Positions 21,740 through 33,768 of a DNA stretch of 64,000 bases are shown piece after piece (within the stretch, counting starts at the first letter, position 1; each line of letters opens with the position of its first letter). Source of the DNA: Imbricaverruca yamaguchii (taxonomy: Eukaryota > Arthropoda > Thecostraca > Neoverrucidae). The position numbers and the translations under genes were made by a program. The notes below the pieces were generated by a model. It saw only the letters and a program-made list of their open reading frames with translations, did not search any database and was not told where the DNA came from. The stretch is taken from the NCBI GenBank assembly GCA_034440575.1, contig JAOTOL010001334.1, positions 421,501 through 485,500 on the forward strand. Direction: 5' to 3'.

Positions 21740-24700
21740 ATCCTAAAAAGCGCTCAAACTGACTATAATGCACATTTGTCTATGATGGTCATTACAGAGT
21801 GGTAGAGTTTCGCTCTTGCAAAATACTGACTGATTATTTTTACCCCCTCGATCAGCGAGGAAGGATTCGTGGTCCGCACATCTTAAGTCGCCATGGTCAC
21901 ACCTGCTTTAGCTATAACATCTTTGGCACAACTTTGCAATAATACTATTTCAACTAGTAACAACCAATTATGTATCAACTGGTTGCAGCAACAAATTACA
22001 CCGACGCATGTCGCAATTCTCAAATGACCTGTTTTCACTGTTCTCTCAATCATTATGCGAAGCCAATAAATTCCCCTTTGCCAAATTATTGGCCGAGATG
22101 TCGTACAGGAGCCTGATGCAATTGCCATGGAGAAAGGTGTTGAGTAAGCAAAATCGCTGGCTGATAAACTGATCAGCATTTGCTCCCAATGCTGTGTCTA
22201 AGAGACAGCTAGGTCGGTTGCATACAAAGGCAATGCCATTGTGCCGTGTTTTTCATCGCGGAAAAGTGCGCATTCGGCTACCTCTATTTTGAGCCAACCT
22301 AAGTCAGATCTAGAACCATCATGATTTTCATATGCTTACAAAGATGCAATCTGTATGATGAGCCTCCCTGTTGCTACACTGATTATAAATAGATCCACCA
22401 GTAATGGGGTAGCATAAGTTTTGCTTCCTTGTTTGTTGGATCAGTTTTTGATCACGGCATCACAGTCAATGAAAGAGATATTCGTTTTTGCATTTAAGCA
22501 GAACGCCCAATTATCTTTTTTCCTTATGTTCATGGGAAAAACGACTCAGAATCGTCTTGCCCAGTCTCAGTGTGCATTTGTAGGTCACGACAAAGCGGTC
22601 TATATCAGCAAAAGAGAGGGGTGACACGATATTCATGAGCGCTTGCGAGTAAATGGACGTGACTGACTTTCAATAACATTTCAGTATCAAATTTGCAACT
22701 TTGCGTCTGCTTCTGGTATTTCGGCACCTGGATCTCGAAAGGAAACCTTTTGTTTGCCAAACAGATCGCCGTACGTGATCGTGTGAGGGCACGGTCAGTT
22801 TTTCACATGTGGAATACGCACGGCTACGCCATTACGTAGTCTGATGTTTTGCTACAATTCATTGTTAAGCGTAACAGACGTTGCCAGGCATGTGTGCCAG
22901 CTTGTTATCGCACTTTCGGATGACTGAACAAGAAAATACACTGTTTTATCAAACCGGGTTGATCTTGACTCTTTAATTCGAAATATATGAATTATGCACA
23001 ATAGCAGATAGCAGAAGCTTACGAAATTACCACCAATCTTAGCAAACGACTACCCTTCATTAAAGGAGCTGTAATGGATGCACTGTCATTTTTACAGTCT
23101 GCTTTTAATGAAGTTTAGCTATGATATGAACGCTGAATGATTATTATGGTCGGTGTGTCCTAATGACGAGATGATCGAGATACTTGCATGATCCATGTGG
23201 TAAGGATGCCTCGGATGGCACAGAGAGACTATGTAATCGGGACATCGCTTGTGGTGCCGGCGACCATCTTCAAAACAATATAAACATGGCCGGAATCCGT
23301 CGTGTCAATGCTATTTTTTCTCAAGCTCCTACCATGAACGGAACTTTGGATTTCACAAGTGGAGCTTCAAGCTGCGCGCCGGACTTTTTTTTTCAGTATC
23401 CTACCTTCCAAAACTGATTTCTTGCCAGACAAATTATGATCAAGTACGCTGCCTCGAGGCCAACGAACGTAATCGTTAAGCAGAGTCCCCTGGAGACCTC
23501 TCACAATCACTCGCATCCACCGTGTATATGCCAAAAAGCTGAGACCAAAAAGGCTCTTAAAGTCTCAGGGGAGAGGAGAGCATATTTCACTTCTAGCCCT
23601 CGTGTACGCCGCTAAGCTCAGTATGGCATATTTGCATGTGCATGCAATATTTCGTGTTTAGCTATTGATCATCTGTCTGCCAGATGGACCACCGGCACCT
23701 TAGCAACATTTGTGCCAGGCATATCTGTAGCTGTGGCTGTAGGGCTACATCTGCCACTGGTACAAGCTATGGACATCCGGCTAGCGTACTGCAAACACTT
23801 ACCTCCGACCACAGGCAGAAAGATTCTGTTCTGAACTTGCCTGCAAATGGCCCATCCAATGTGACATGGTTCACTCTTCTGGAAACAAATACGCTTATAT
23901 CGGAGATTGTCGCTGATGTTCTCGACACGCATGAACAAAATTGGTTGCAGTTAACTCTACAAAATCGAAACTGTCTCCAAAGACGTCATGCGGCAACTGA
24001 GCGAATCATTTTGAGTTTTGAATCGTTCCGGCTCATTTTTTCCGCCTATGTGCTTTGAAAACAGAAACAGTGCAAATGATACGTGTTACGTAAGATGCAC
24101 CTACGTGAACATTTGTACGTGATATGGTTAGTTACATTAATTCGTGTCTACTGGGGTCAAGTCGGTATGGTATCAGATGGAAGAGGAGCATAGGGACAGT
24201 CCGTCTCCCAAGCCGTCAAGACTGCTGCGATAATTAAAAAGTTTACTTCAGCCCCTGAGGAAAATTTGGCTTCCACACGATCAGTGATTGCCTTCAGTGT
24301 CAGCCGTGGACAGCTAGTTAGAAAGTGCTATATGCTGCTGGATCATCTTGAATGTTGAATCATCATGCTGCTGGATCATGTACAACAGACTATAACAAAG
24401 GACGAACTAGGACTGATGATACACGACGACAAACAACAAACAATAACCACAATGCAACTTCCTGCACTGTAGGACAGTCCATAGCGATGCATTAATTGTG
24501 TTGGCTCTCTTTTCCAGATACCGTCACAAAACGAAACGCAACACCAAGTGCCATTACGTCCACTTCACGCGAAGAATTTCCGCACGAACCATCGACGCGC
24601 CTGGCATCTACCGGACGAAGAGCAAACCTGAAGTCTGTGTATATACCGCGCTGAGCTCGACCCCACGGTTTGCGGAATTTAGTCGCGCGTAGTAACAGCG

Positions 24701-25925
24701 TCGCCTGGTTCATTTCCATGCGCGTAGCTTGGGGAAAACCTCGCTTGTTATTGTTGACATAGTCGTTGCAGGCAAAGACACGAACAGTGCGCTCAGGCCA
24801 GGTCTCCTCCGCGGCAAGTTCGAGCGGAGTGCAAATATTTGACGGCAACGTCTGGTATGCATGCTGTGCGTGGATGAGTGGCGACTAGGCTCCACCCGAG
24901 GGACACAGGCTGGCGGCTAGACCAGCACCACCCGACCCCACCCACCCTAGACCCGATCATGTGCATCCCGAGGCCATTATACTGTAGGGCGGGCTTTCCG
25001 GCCAACTTTGCCGGAGGTACCTCTTGGACTATGCGAGCGCGTTCGTTGGCGCTTACTTGCCTACCGGCCTGCGATTGTGTACAAACACAAACACATGTAT
25101 ATATTGTATACTGCATGAAAGTCTCTGTAGACACATAGTTGAGATAGAGGAGTGCGCTCGGGTACGGTCGACACGAAGCGGTTACGTCAGCTGCCGACAA
25201 CAGAGCCTTTGCAATCGTACAAATACGCAGACACACAGTCTCTGTCTGCCGGTATCTAGTAGGCACCGGGAGGTTCCACTCATGTGTTCACTAGAGATAA
25301 TCTGGTTGTATTTTATTGTACAGTAGACGAAAGGTTCTGAGTTGTGGCTCACACAGTTCTTTCCATAAGCGAAGTACTTAGTTGGATTTTAGCTCGTTAC
25401 CATGCGGCTGCTTGGATGCTCTCCATAAAATTACAACGTTGTACCTATGCGAGGAGTCCTGTTTGCATTGGATGTTAGCGAGAGCGTTGGCTGTTTCTTG
25501 TTCGCCAGTGCAGTGTAGCGCTGTCATATTGGGCTGGAGAATGCTGGCGACCCGACCTTGACATAGGGTGCCGCGAGATATCCATTTATTACCGGCACAC
25601 TGTGCAGTGATTATTTGGTCCATGCCACCACGGCAGCTCCGAGGACACCCGGGCTGCCACTTGCCTGAAACGAGCATTTATGCATTATCCGGGTGAAAAT
25701 CAAAAGCCCAGCGCGAGAGCGAAAGCAACGTTTCCACTGGGCCTGGTTACATTTTATAGTTTTATAATGTTCAAACATGACGCAAGATACTTGAGCACGG
25801 GAGGGCCCACACAATCCTATGGCTCTGGCCTAACCCACTTCCCGCTTCGCCGCTGCAGCGTTTGTGATACCTGTAAATAGAAACATGCACATTCTGTTGT
25901 GTGAAAATGCAGCCCTGTGACGCTC
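21740..25925. other. Long stretch without a recognisable gene
   Basis: ORFs of up to 157 codons on both strands show no known domain and no convincing splice pattern. I see no arrays or mobile-element signatures. Unidentified exons or regulatory DNA cannot be excluded. Confidence 0.45.
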
Positions 25926-26740
25926 CGCGCCTGCAGACTCTCGACCCTAGCTGTGTAGCACGCGTGGCGGGCGCCGCGGAAGGACGACGGAAGCGCCCCT
26001 AGCGGAGAGATGCCAGCGCCGCCCTGCGGCCGCGGCGCGCGCCAGTGTGATGCCGTATGGTGTGCCGCTTTTGTAACTGGGTAGTGCCAGCTGTGTGCAG
26101 ACGATTGGCTTGCGTTGTGCGGCTGCGGCTTCAGTCTCGATGCAACTTTGTGTATAGAGGATCGGCACCCTGTCGGCGGTCGGAGCGTCGTCGGACGCCG
26201 GGCCGTCGACGGGGCCGGTGCGAGCTTAATCCCGGCGGACGAGAGCGGTTGTCACCGCTGCATGAAAGGTACGGGTAAGGTTTGGTGCCAGTTGGGAGTC
26301 TGATTTTGTTGTCAGTTCGGAACACCGCGCTCCTCTCACGCGGCGCGTCTGTGCGCCGCCAGCTCCGCTCCTGTCTCGCCGCCTGCTCGCGTTGTCGTCT
26401 CCCGGCGCCCGCGCGCGCTCTCCGCGGATGGTGTGACGCTGGCGCCGCGCGCGGTGTGTGACGCGTCACCGCCGACAGCGCGCAGCTCCTCTGCTGACGT
26501 CACGTGCCATCCGCACCGACCTGATCCACAAGTGGCGGAGGATCGCTCCGACTTGCTGCCACACTTTGCTGTAACATCTCGCTGCTTGGCTATGCAGGCT
26601 GGCTCGGCCGCCGCCGAGTCGCCGGTGTGATGCGCCGCGGTCGTGATGCACCTGCGAGTGTCCTCTGTGCTCCCCGGGGCTCTCCGAGTGGAGCGCTCCC
26701 ACACTCACTACGCCTCCGCTCACGCTTCTTTACGTGTTTC
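25926..26740. promoter_or_regulatory. CpG island-like, promoter-like block
   Basis: A compact CpG-rich block within less GC-rich DNA. At 26,495-26,506 it contains the composite TGACGTCACGTG (perfect CRE overlapping an E-box CACGTG). Overlapping ORFs (112 and 122 codons minus) lack recognisable domains. The block may be the promoter or first exon of a gene not otherwise recognisable here; no direction can be assigned. Confidence 0.45.
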
Positions 26741-27660
26741 TTGTTGCGCGCAGGTTGCTGACTGCGAGCGTATTTTTGTAGCTGTTCACGTTAAGCTATG
26801 TGTTAATGTTACACGGACGTGCGATCAATGTGAGAAACTGTACTAGTGCCCTATCAAATATAATCCCATTGGCTACGCCTTGTGTCCGGGCAAAAGCGAG
26901 AGAAGCCACGGTGTGTTTTATCGTTAGCTGTAGACACAAATACAAGTATACTTGCAATGCCCCTTGGTACTTTGACTTTCAAATCACTTCTGCCACTTAT
27001 GTGCTAAATTTAAGCCCCAAATGTGGCAGAATAATTTGTACGTCACAATGTCAATTGACCATCACTCCAACTATAATTTTGTCTAGGTCTGATAACAAGA
27101 TCCGGTAAGTGGCATCGCGTAGTTTCATCGGTGGAATCAAGGAAAACATATTTGGGAGATGCTGACTATCCTTTCTTTGTTGACGTTCCAGGCCAGTCCA
27201 AATGAACCCTGATGATACCAGTCATCCATATGTTTGTATATTTTTCGAGTTCCCAAACTAACGATGTATAATGCATGTTTTCTCGTAGCAGATTATCCCC
27301 TGACGAGGCACCACCTTTCCGTGGTGGGGATTGCGTGCCCCAATGATCCGGGTCCTATCTTACCGGTGAGGGGACAGATTGAGAATGCCTCACTCGTTCT
27401 ATCCATACGATCCCATTCCAATGTCAACCCCATCTCAACATACATGTCCTTCACATGGCCCTGCAACACCAACTATCTTTACTATGAGCAGGCAGGACAA
27501 CTTCCCCGGTCCTGCCCATAATTGTTAGCATCAGTTGTGTTAAATCTTCGAAGACATATTAAAGGGGTTTATAAGAATGCTAATGATATATCTGGGATTA
27601 CTTAAAAAACAATTCATCAGTTTAGGAGCTAGTGACTCCGTTGTCAGATGGTACCTTCCA
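26741..27660. other. No recognisable gene
   Basis: Short ORFs only; nothing supportable. Confidence 0.4.
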
Positions 27661-27670
27661 TCCATCCAGG

Positions 27671-27875
27671 AATATACCATAGATGGTATATTGAAACCAT
27701 ATATGGTATATTGGTACCATAAATGGCTCCGTCGCCATATCTGGCGACGGAGCCGCTGGGAGCTCCGGAAGCTCAAGAATTGTTAAAAGGGGTCACTTCA
27801 TATATATCATTATCGGTTGTATCGTGTGCAACACAGGTGTCGGGTGTTTGGGCTTTGCATCCCAAACACCCGACA
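27671..27875. repeat. Cluster of three hairpins
   Basis: Three inverted repeats lie within 205 bp: arms AATATACCAT/ATGGTATATT (27,671-27,692, 2-nt loop); arms GGCTCCGTCGCCA/TGGCGACGGAGCC (27,725-27,754, 4-nt loop); and arms TGTCGGGTGTTTGGG/CCCAAACACCCGACA (27,838-27,875, 8-nt loop). All arms are perfect. Confidence 0.85.
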
Positions 27876-27879
27876 TCTG

Positions 27880-28688
27880 CATCCCACCTTTGCCCATCGC
27901 TGGTCAGGGAGTCGACGAGTCGTAAAGCCCAAATAACCGAAACCGAAACAAAGGTCGGACGGTTCTGCGACTTGCACACCTGGTCCCGGTGCCACCAACT
28001 TCAAAATCGTTGCTACAATTGTGAAGCAGTGGCAGATAGCCATAACAGCACCAAAGCGTGCGAAATATTATCCTACTCCTCCGGTCGGTCAGCAACTCAC
28101 CGACTCGGAATTCGGCACAAGTTAGTTATCTGTTCGAAAAGAATATCCGCAAACACTAAAATTTATTCCGGTCCTAACCAACTAGCTCAGCTATATGGCG
28201 TGCAATGAAGCTGTGCACACTGGATGTAGAAATCTCGCACACCTTTGCCCATGTAAGTTTATCAGTGGCCAACTTAGCGTAGAGACAAATCAATTCAGCA
28301 GAGCTACCATCAGTCAATTCGCACCAGCTTCAATCAATTCACCAGCACCACCACCAGCTCGCACCACGTGCGGCACACAGAGCGGAAATCCATAGAGGAA
28401 TGTCTTCCACAGAAGTAAGATTTTCAACAACACAATATTTATACACGAAACGGGGACGACTGGAGATCCTACATGGTCTCCATGTGTTCGGGGCTTCCAT
28501 GGGACAACAGGTTTTTTAACAGAGAAAGTGCTTCCATTGGATTCTAGAGACTTCCACGTAGTGATGTGCATTCTTAAAAATACCAGGCACGTGAAGAAAC
28601 ATTCACATGCAGACAGGGAAAGCCATTGCAGAATAGTGACTGTCACAGGAGCTTGCCGTCGTCGACAATATCTTGTCATTCCGCGCTG
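27880..28688. other. No recognisable gene
   Basis: Short ORFs only, leading into the 32-bp array. Confidence 0.4.
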
Positions 28689-28689
28689 G

Positions 28690-29510
28690 GGGCGCAACGG
28701 TCACTGACACTCCAGTGCTGTGAGCACGACAGTCACTGACACTCCAGTGATGGGGACATGAAAGTCAGTGCTGGGGGCACGACAGTCACTGACACTCCAG
28801 TGGTGGGGGCACGGCAGTTACTGACACTTCAACGCTAGAGGAACGACAATCACTGACACTCCAACGCTGGGAGCACGGCAGTCACTGACACTCCAACGCT
28901 GGAAGAACGACAATCACTGACACTCCAACGCTGGAGGAACGACAATCACTGACACTCCAGCGCTGAGGGCACTGCGGTCCATGGTTCTCCAGTGCCGGGA
29001 ACGTGGTAATTTCTGGTCGGTCACCTCTGGGGCGCGACAGTCACTGACCGGCCAGCGCCAGGGGAGCCACAGTCGGTGACCGGCCCGAGCCAGGGGAGCC
29101 ACAGTCATTGACCGGCCAGCGCCAGGGGAGCCACAGTCACTGACCGGCCAGCGCCAGGGGAGCCACAGTCATTGACCGGCCAGCGCCAGGGGAGCCACAG
29201 TCACTGACCGGCCAGCGCCAGGGGAGCCACAGCCACTGACCGGCCAGCGCCAGGGGAGCCACAGTCGGTGGCCGGCCAGCGCCAGGGGAGCCACAGTCAT
29301 TGACCGGCCAGCGCCAGGGGAGCCGCAGTCACTGACCGGCCAGCGCCAGGGGAGCCACAGTCACTGACCGGCCAGCGCCAGGGGAGCCGCAGTCACTGAC
29401 CGGCCAGCGCCAGGGGAGCCACAGTCACTGACCGGCCAGCGCCAGGGGAGCCACAGCCACTGACCGGCCAGCGCCAGGGGAGCCACAGTCGCTGACCGAT
29501 CAGCGTCAGA
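28690..29510. repeat. 32-bp minisatellite in two blocks
   Basis: 28,690-29,030 contains diverged units of CACGACAGTCACTGACACTC + CAGTGCTGGGGG. 29,030-29,510 contains about 15 more homogeneous units of GGGGAGCCACAGTCACTGAC + CGGCCAGCGCCA. Both have period 32 and share AGTCACTGAC, so they are an old and a younger expansion of the same unit. The array ends about 35 bp from the stop codon of the GILT gene. Confidence 0.95.
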
Positions 29511-29546
29511 GGTCAGGCAGTCACTTGTCGGAGTCTCAGCAGAGAT

Positions 29547-30170
29547 TCACTGGATATCGAGCAGCTGAAGACAGCCGGGCGGCGGTGCGCCCTGCCACAC
29601 TTCGCACACGTAGCGCAGGAAGTTATCCTGCATGGCGTCCTGCCCCCGCTGGCTGCCGTCCAGACTGACGGTGGGCACCTCGTCGATGGCAGGCCGCTCC
29701 GAGACGGTCATGTCGCGATACTTCACCATCACGTCGTCCGTAGCCGGGTCGTTCATGCACTGCTTGAGCAGCTCCGGGTCCAGCCCGACTCGGTCGGCAC
29801 AGTCCAACTCCACCTGCTGAGACTCCAGGCACACGGAGAAGTCGACGGCGATGCTGCGCAGCGGCGCCAGCAGCACGCCGCACGCGTGCAGCCGGTTGCC
29901 GCGACACTCGTCCGGCCCGTGTTGGCAGCGGAACCGCCAGCGGCCGCCGTCGCGCGTGGCCGTCGCGAAGCCCCACGGCACCAGCGTCACGTTCAGGATC
30001 TCCGGCACCGCCAGCCAGGCGCGCGCGAAGCCGCCCGACATGAAGCGCTGGCAGTCGGGGCACAGGCTCTCGAAGAAGATGACCACGCGCAGAGGCGGCT
30101 GGCTGGCGGCGGCGGCGGCGGCCGGCGCCAGCGCAATCAGCGCGCACGGCAGCAGCAGCAGTGCTGACAT
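29547..30170 (-). CDS. GILT: GILT-family lysosomal thiol reductase
   Basis: Gamma-interferon-inducible lysosomal thiol reductase family (207 aa); members reduce disulfides of proteins in lysosomes and endosomes at acid pH. The sequence shows a signal peptide (residues 1-22, Leu/Ala-rich), FFESLCPDC with the CxxC active site at C37-C40, an N-glycosylation sequon at N60, and the GILT signature C82QHGPDEC89 x x N92, with C97 following. The typical region VTLVPWGFA precedes the signature. Length is normal for the family and the ORF is complete and uninterrupted in one exon. The chosen ATG is directly followed by the signal peptide. Active-site CPDC instead of vertebrate CGAC-type pairs is within invertebrate variation. 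The 3' end is close to a 32-bp array. Family assignment is firm; the exact orthologue is not. Confidence 0.93.
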   Translation of the reverse strand: MSALLLLPCALIALAPAAAAAASQPPLRVVIFFESLCPDCQRFMSGGFARAWLAVPEILNVTLVPWGFATATRDGGRWRFRCQHGPDECRGNRLHACGVLLAPLRSIAVDFSVCLESQQVELDCADRVGLDPELLKQCMNDPATDDVMVKYRDMTVSERPAIDEVPTVSLDGSQRGQDAMQDNFLRYVCEVWQGAPPPGCLQLLDIQ

Positions 30171-30479
30171 CTCGGGGCTCGGCCGGACACTGCAGCGCGT
30201 CTGCGGCGCACCGACTCACTGGCGCCGCCGCCTGTGCGGCGCCTGCGAGACGGCGGCCGCTGCGAGAGGCCCCGCTGGGAGAGATGCGCCGCCGGGGGAC
30301 AACAGACGCCGGCGCGGCGCGCCGACACCTGGCGATCATCTGGAGCCCTGGCGGGGTGGGGGCAGCTCGGGTGGTGTCAAAGGGCGAAGGGGAGCTGGCA
30401 CCTCACGGACACGAGCCGGCTGTTCGACACCTCAACTCGAGAGGCAGCTGTCGGCCGCCGGCGACAACAACATCGTCAG

Positions 30480-30509
30480 CACGTGACGTCATCATGTGGC
30501 GACGTCATT
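30480..30509. promoter_or_regulatory. CRE/E-box composite upstream of GILT
   Basis: About 310 bp upstream of the GILT start codon, the minus strand reads TGACGTCACGTG (plus 30,480-30,491), a perfect CRE overlapping an E-box. A second CRE-like GACGTCAT follows at 30,501-30,508. GTCACGTG is the core of the CLEAR motif bound by TFEB/MITF factors at lysosomal genes in animals. That link is inference. Confidence 0.4.
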
Positions 30510-30699
30510 TCACCTCCTATCGTCACTTTCGATCACTTCCAATTACGGTGTTATCTCACACTGAAAGCGACTATTCACATTCATCGACACTATTATATGC
30601 TACCCCAGGCACTTCACATGCGCTCAGAATGTCCGACAAAAATATTAGCGCCGTCTTTTGAGAAAGTTGACTATTTAGGCTGCAGGGCTCAACATCACT

Positions 30700-31845
30700 G
30701 ATCAGAGAGCGTTGAACTGTCTTTTGATGCATCATTGTTTTTACTAGGAATAGGAGTGCTTGAGAATATTTGTTTTCTATTGTTTTTGCATGCATTACAC
30801 CCAATGCCAGTTTATTTCGTGATGATTGCGAGTGCCACAATAAGTACGCAATATAGCCCACATGATGTACGGCGCCATGGGCATTGCCGAAGGGGAACGG
30901 AAGACCCGCCCTTCAAACTTTGTGAAATTGGCACTGCTCCCAGGTGCTGCATAGGACGAATCAACCCATAAACTGCATAGTACTCCGCCCCCTTCCCGCG
31001 TGGGTGCAATCAGAGCTGACACCTGTGGTCGCTTCTTATATTACCGTCGTTGATGTAATTTGACCTTCCTTCTTTCTAAGCGTTTGGCAACACCTGGATT
31101 TCAAATTGTTCAATGTTCCCCCGACATTTTTAGTCAAAGGGCAAACGTTTTGAGAGCATTTTTCGATCAGCGATTCGTTTCAATTTGCAAAGTCGACATT
31201 TCAAGGTGAGCGATTAAAACAAAACAGGGGCAATGAATGCTGCGCACCTACCAATTGTTCCTCCATTGTCCTTGGCCGACATCAAATATCGTGATTCGTT
31301 CGGTTTCTAAGTCAATTTGTGTGCACAGATGCGTTTTTGTATAGTGTCACCTTATCGTCACCCACTTCTGAGCTATCAGAGAACTTATCATTTGAAAACC
31401 ATTAAACATATTTGTGCAGATATCTCAACGAGTTTGGTGCTGCGTGACAGACCAGACTGACAGACGGTACGGCTGTCCTGTGAGGCTGACTGACCTGACT
31501 GGTGATGAATCTCTCCGACCCCGACCCCAGTCTCTGTCGATCGTCTGGCAAAGCATCGATACCTCAATCTACCCATACAAAGCGGTCGTGCTCGGTTCAA
31601 CAGCGCGAGCGTGCATGCATTACGTCAAGCGGGACGATCTGGGATGACGTAACCGCCCGGTGACGTGACCAGCTACGAACTGACTCATCTACTGACTTTC
31701 CACAAACTCTGACATCATCCAGGGGCGGAGGAACGAATACGGCCAGGGGGACAGTGGCTCCCTTCAGATGGCAAGAGGGACCTGATACTACTTGTCGAGT
31801 AGTCCGTATTGTGAAAAACACCTCTTGGGCTCACAAGAGGCCCTG
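30700..31845. other. No recognisable gene
   Basis: Short ORFs only. CRE-like sequences (TGACGTAA, TGACGTGA) occur at 31,640-31,670. Confidence 0.4.
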
Positions 31846-31849
31846 GTGG

Positions 31850-32330
31850 AGGCCTCCTGTAGGTCATCCTGAAACAACAGGAGGCTCAATGAAATTACGG
31901 CAGGCACCACTGGAAGTACAGTATGTTCTTGGATTATCATGGGCCTCTGTGATTAATGGAAACATCTTTGTATTACAGGAATTCCCTGGGATTTCAGGAG
32001 CACCCTGGGACTACAGGAGTCATCTGGGATTCAGCTGGGTGTAGTCCCTCATGCGCAGCTACAGGATGTCCCTACTGAGACTACGGGATTATCCTTGGAA
32101 TATCCATGATCCCTGTGGTCCCTAAGCTCCCTGGGATTGCATGGCCTCTAGGATTGTTACAGGAAGCCCCAGGACTGCAGGATATCCCCTGTGATTGCAG
32201 CACTCGCTGTGGGTACAGGATCGGCCCCATGTGATTACAGGAGGCACTACTAAGACGACAGGAGCTCTCTAGTACTACAAGAGGCTCCGTAGGGTTATGG
32301 GAGGCACTATTGAGTGACAAGAGGGCCTTC
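31850..32330. repeat. Diverged tandem repeat, about 30-35 bp
   Basis: Repeated ACAGGAGGC / CTGGGATTACAGGAG-type segments recur at roughly 30-35 bp but are heavily diverged. The array is clearly older than most others in the window. Confidence 0.6.
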
Positions 32331-33684
32331 GCTCTCCAACCGGGACTAAAGAGGGCCCATATAGTTCTCGCCAGACTCCTTTCACATCATTCCTAAATGA
32401 TCACTTCTTGCGTGGGCTCGGCTACAATTTGCAACATACCATTTAGCAGTGCTCTGAAATGTTTTTAGATCTAGCAAACCTGATCACTGCGTGGAGCCCC
32501 TCCCCCAGGAAAAGAGGCCCAACTCCGGCTTGGTCCCCGACGTGCCGATGGTTCGCTGTCTCTGACTAATGTCAGAGACCCCACATGATCCAAAGCTTGA
32601 TCCAAAGCCCGCCTAGCTACACGCTGGTATGATATTACGCACTCGGATATCAGACGTCAGGTTGCCCGAGGCATCGCCGGTGACGTTCGCCGATACGTTG
32701 GCGCCAATGCCATGGACGAGACAACTGAACTGCCACCCGATCCACTAACGGGTCAGGTGACTCAGCGAACGTCATGACGTCATGCATGCCGTACATGACG
32801 TCATCAGTTGTCGCGCCGGCCCGGGCGGAAGAGGGGCTGCGATGGGTCTCAGTTGGCACTGCATCACCTCGGCTGAGACCGGACAGCCGGTCGTGGTCGG
32901 CCGCCGATCTCGCGATATAATGCGATCGTGGTACAAGCGTCTCTGCATACTTGAGTTATGAGCTTTCAGCAGAAAGCAGAAAGTTGACATGCTAGCCATG
33001 TTATATATTCGTTTACCTCAGTAGTTCAATTTCTTTTGGTTTCGCACGTTAATCCCGAAATCGCATGATGGCGGGAGTTTTCGTCTTCAACATGGACATG
33101 TCAGTAAAATGGATTCTTATTCCTTTAATCAATCATCACATTGGGTGTGACGATAGGCATTGGGTGAAAATGTACAAGTACCTTCCGGAAGGGACTCCAT
33201 ATATTTATGTATAGTTCAGTGCATATATGTACCATGCCACACGCACAACATGGCCTGCCTGAAACCCGAATTGATCTAAAAAAGCTGCAAAGAAATGTGT
33301 GTTTTTTAACCAGGAGTGCTCTCGCAATGTTTTGCTGAGGCAATCTTCAGCCAATCATTGTGAACGCACTCTTGGCTTGAAGAACATTTTTTTAATGCTT
33401 GATAAGTAAATTCACAAATAAATTAAGATATTCAATGAAAATGAATTCAGGGTTTTCCAGAATAAATTCCAAAACATGCTTCCTACGAAATTACTTGGAT
33501 GATGCAATCATCATTTCGTGGGCTAGCAATGCTTATGCATATTGGCATTTCGAAATACTGTGGTGGTTGTTATTTTACGACGACAGTTGGTATTTTCATA
33601 TCTTTCTGTCGTTAGTTTTACGACACGTCGACCGTTGAGTCATGCAGCGTCACCAATTTCTCACGCCGATAGGTCACCGGCGAA
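32331..33684. other. No recognisable gene; paired CRE sites
   Basis: Two perfect TGACGTCA sites lie at 32,775-32,782 and 32,796-32,803, 21 bp apart centre to centre. The rest has only short ORFs. Confidence 0.5.
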
Positions 33685-33685
33685 T

Positions 33686-33768
33686 AGTAGCAGCAGGTGA
33701 GACTCGAACCCACATTCTTTCGATTGTGAGACGGGAAACTTACCCCTACACTACTCGTCCCCTTTTAA
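33686..33768 (-). repeat. tRNA-like sequence (tRNA pseudogene or SINE head)
   Basis: On the minus strand GGGGACGAGTAGTGTAGGGG is an A-box region, CCCGTCTCACAATCG an anticodon-arm-like region and GTGGGTTCGAGTCTCAC a good T-arm (five pairs, 7-nt loop, B box GGTTCGAGTCT). It resembles Glu/Val-type tRNAs. The acceptor arm (GGGGACG against CTGCTGC) does not pair, so it is probably not a working tRNA gene. Confidence 0.6.

Noticed and set aside
23000..25300. ORFs of 118-157 codons as genes
   Set aside because: No recognisable domain, composition or splice signals; lengths are within what chance gives.
33686..33768. Functional tRNA gene on the minus strand
   Set aside because: T-arm and B box are good, but the acceptor stem does not pair.
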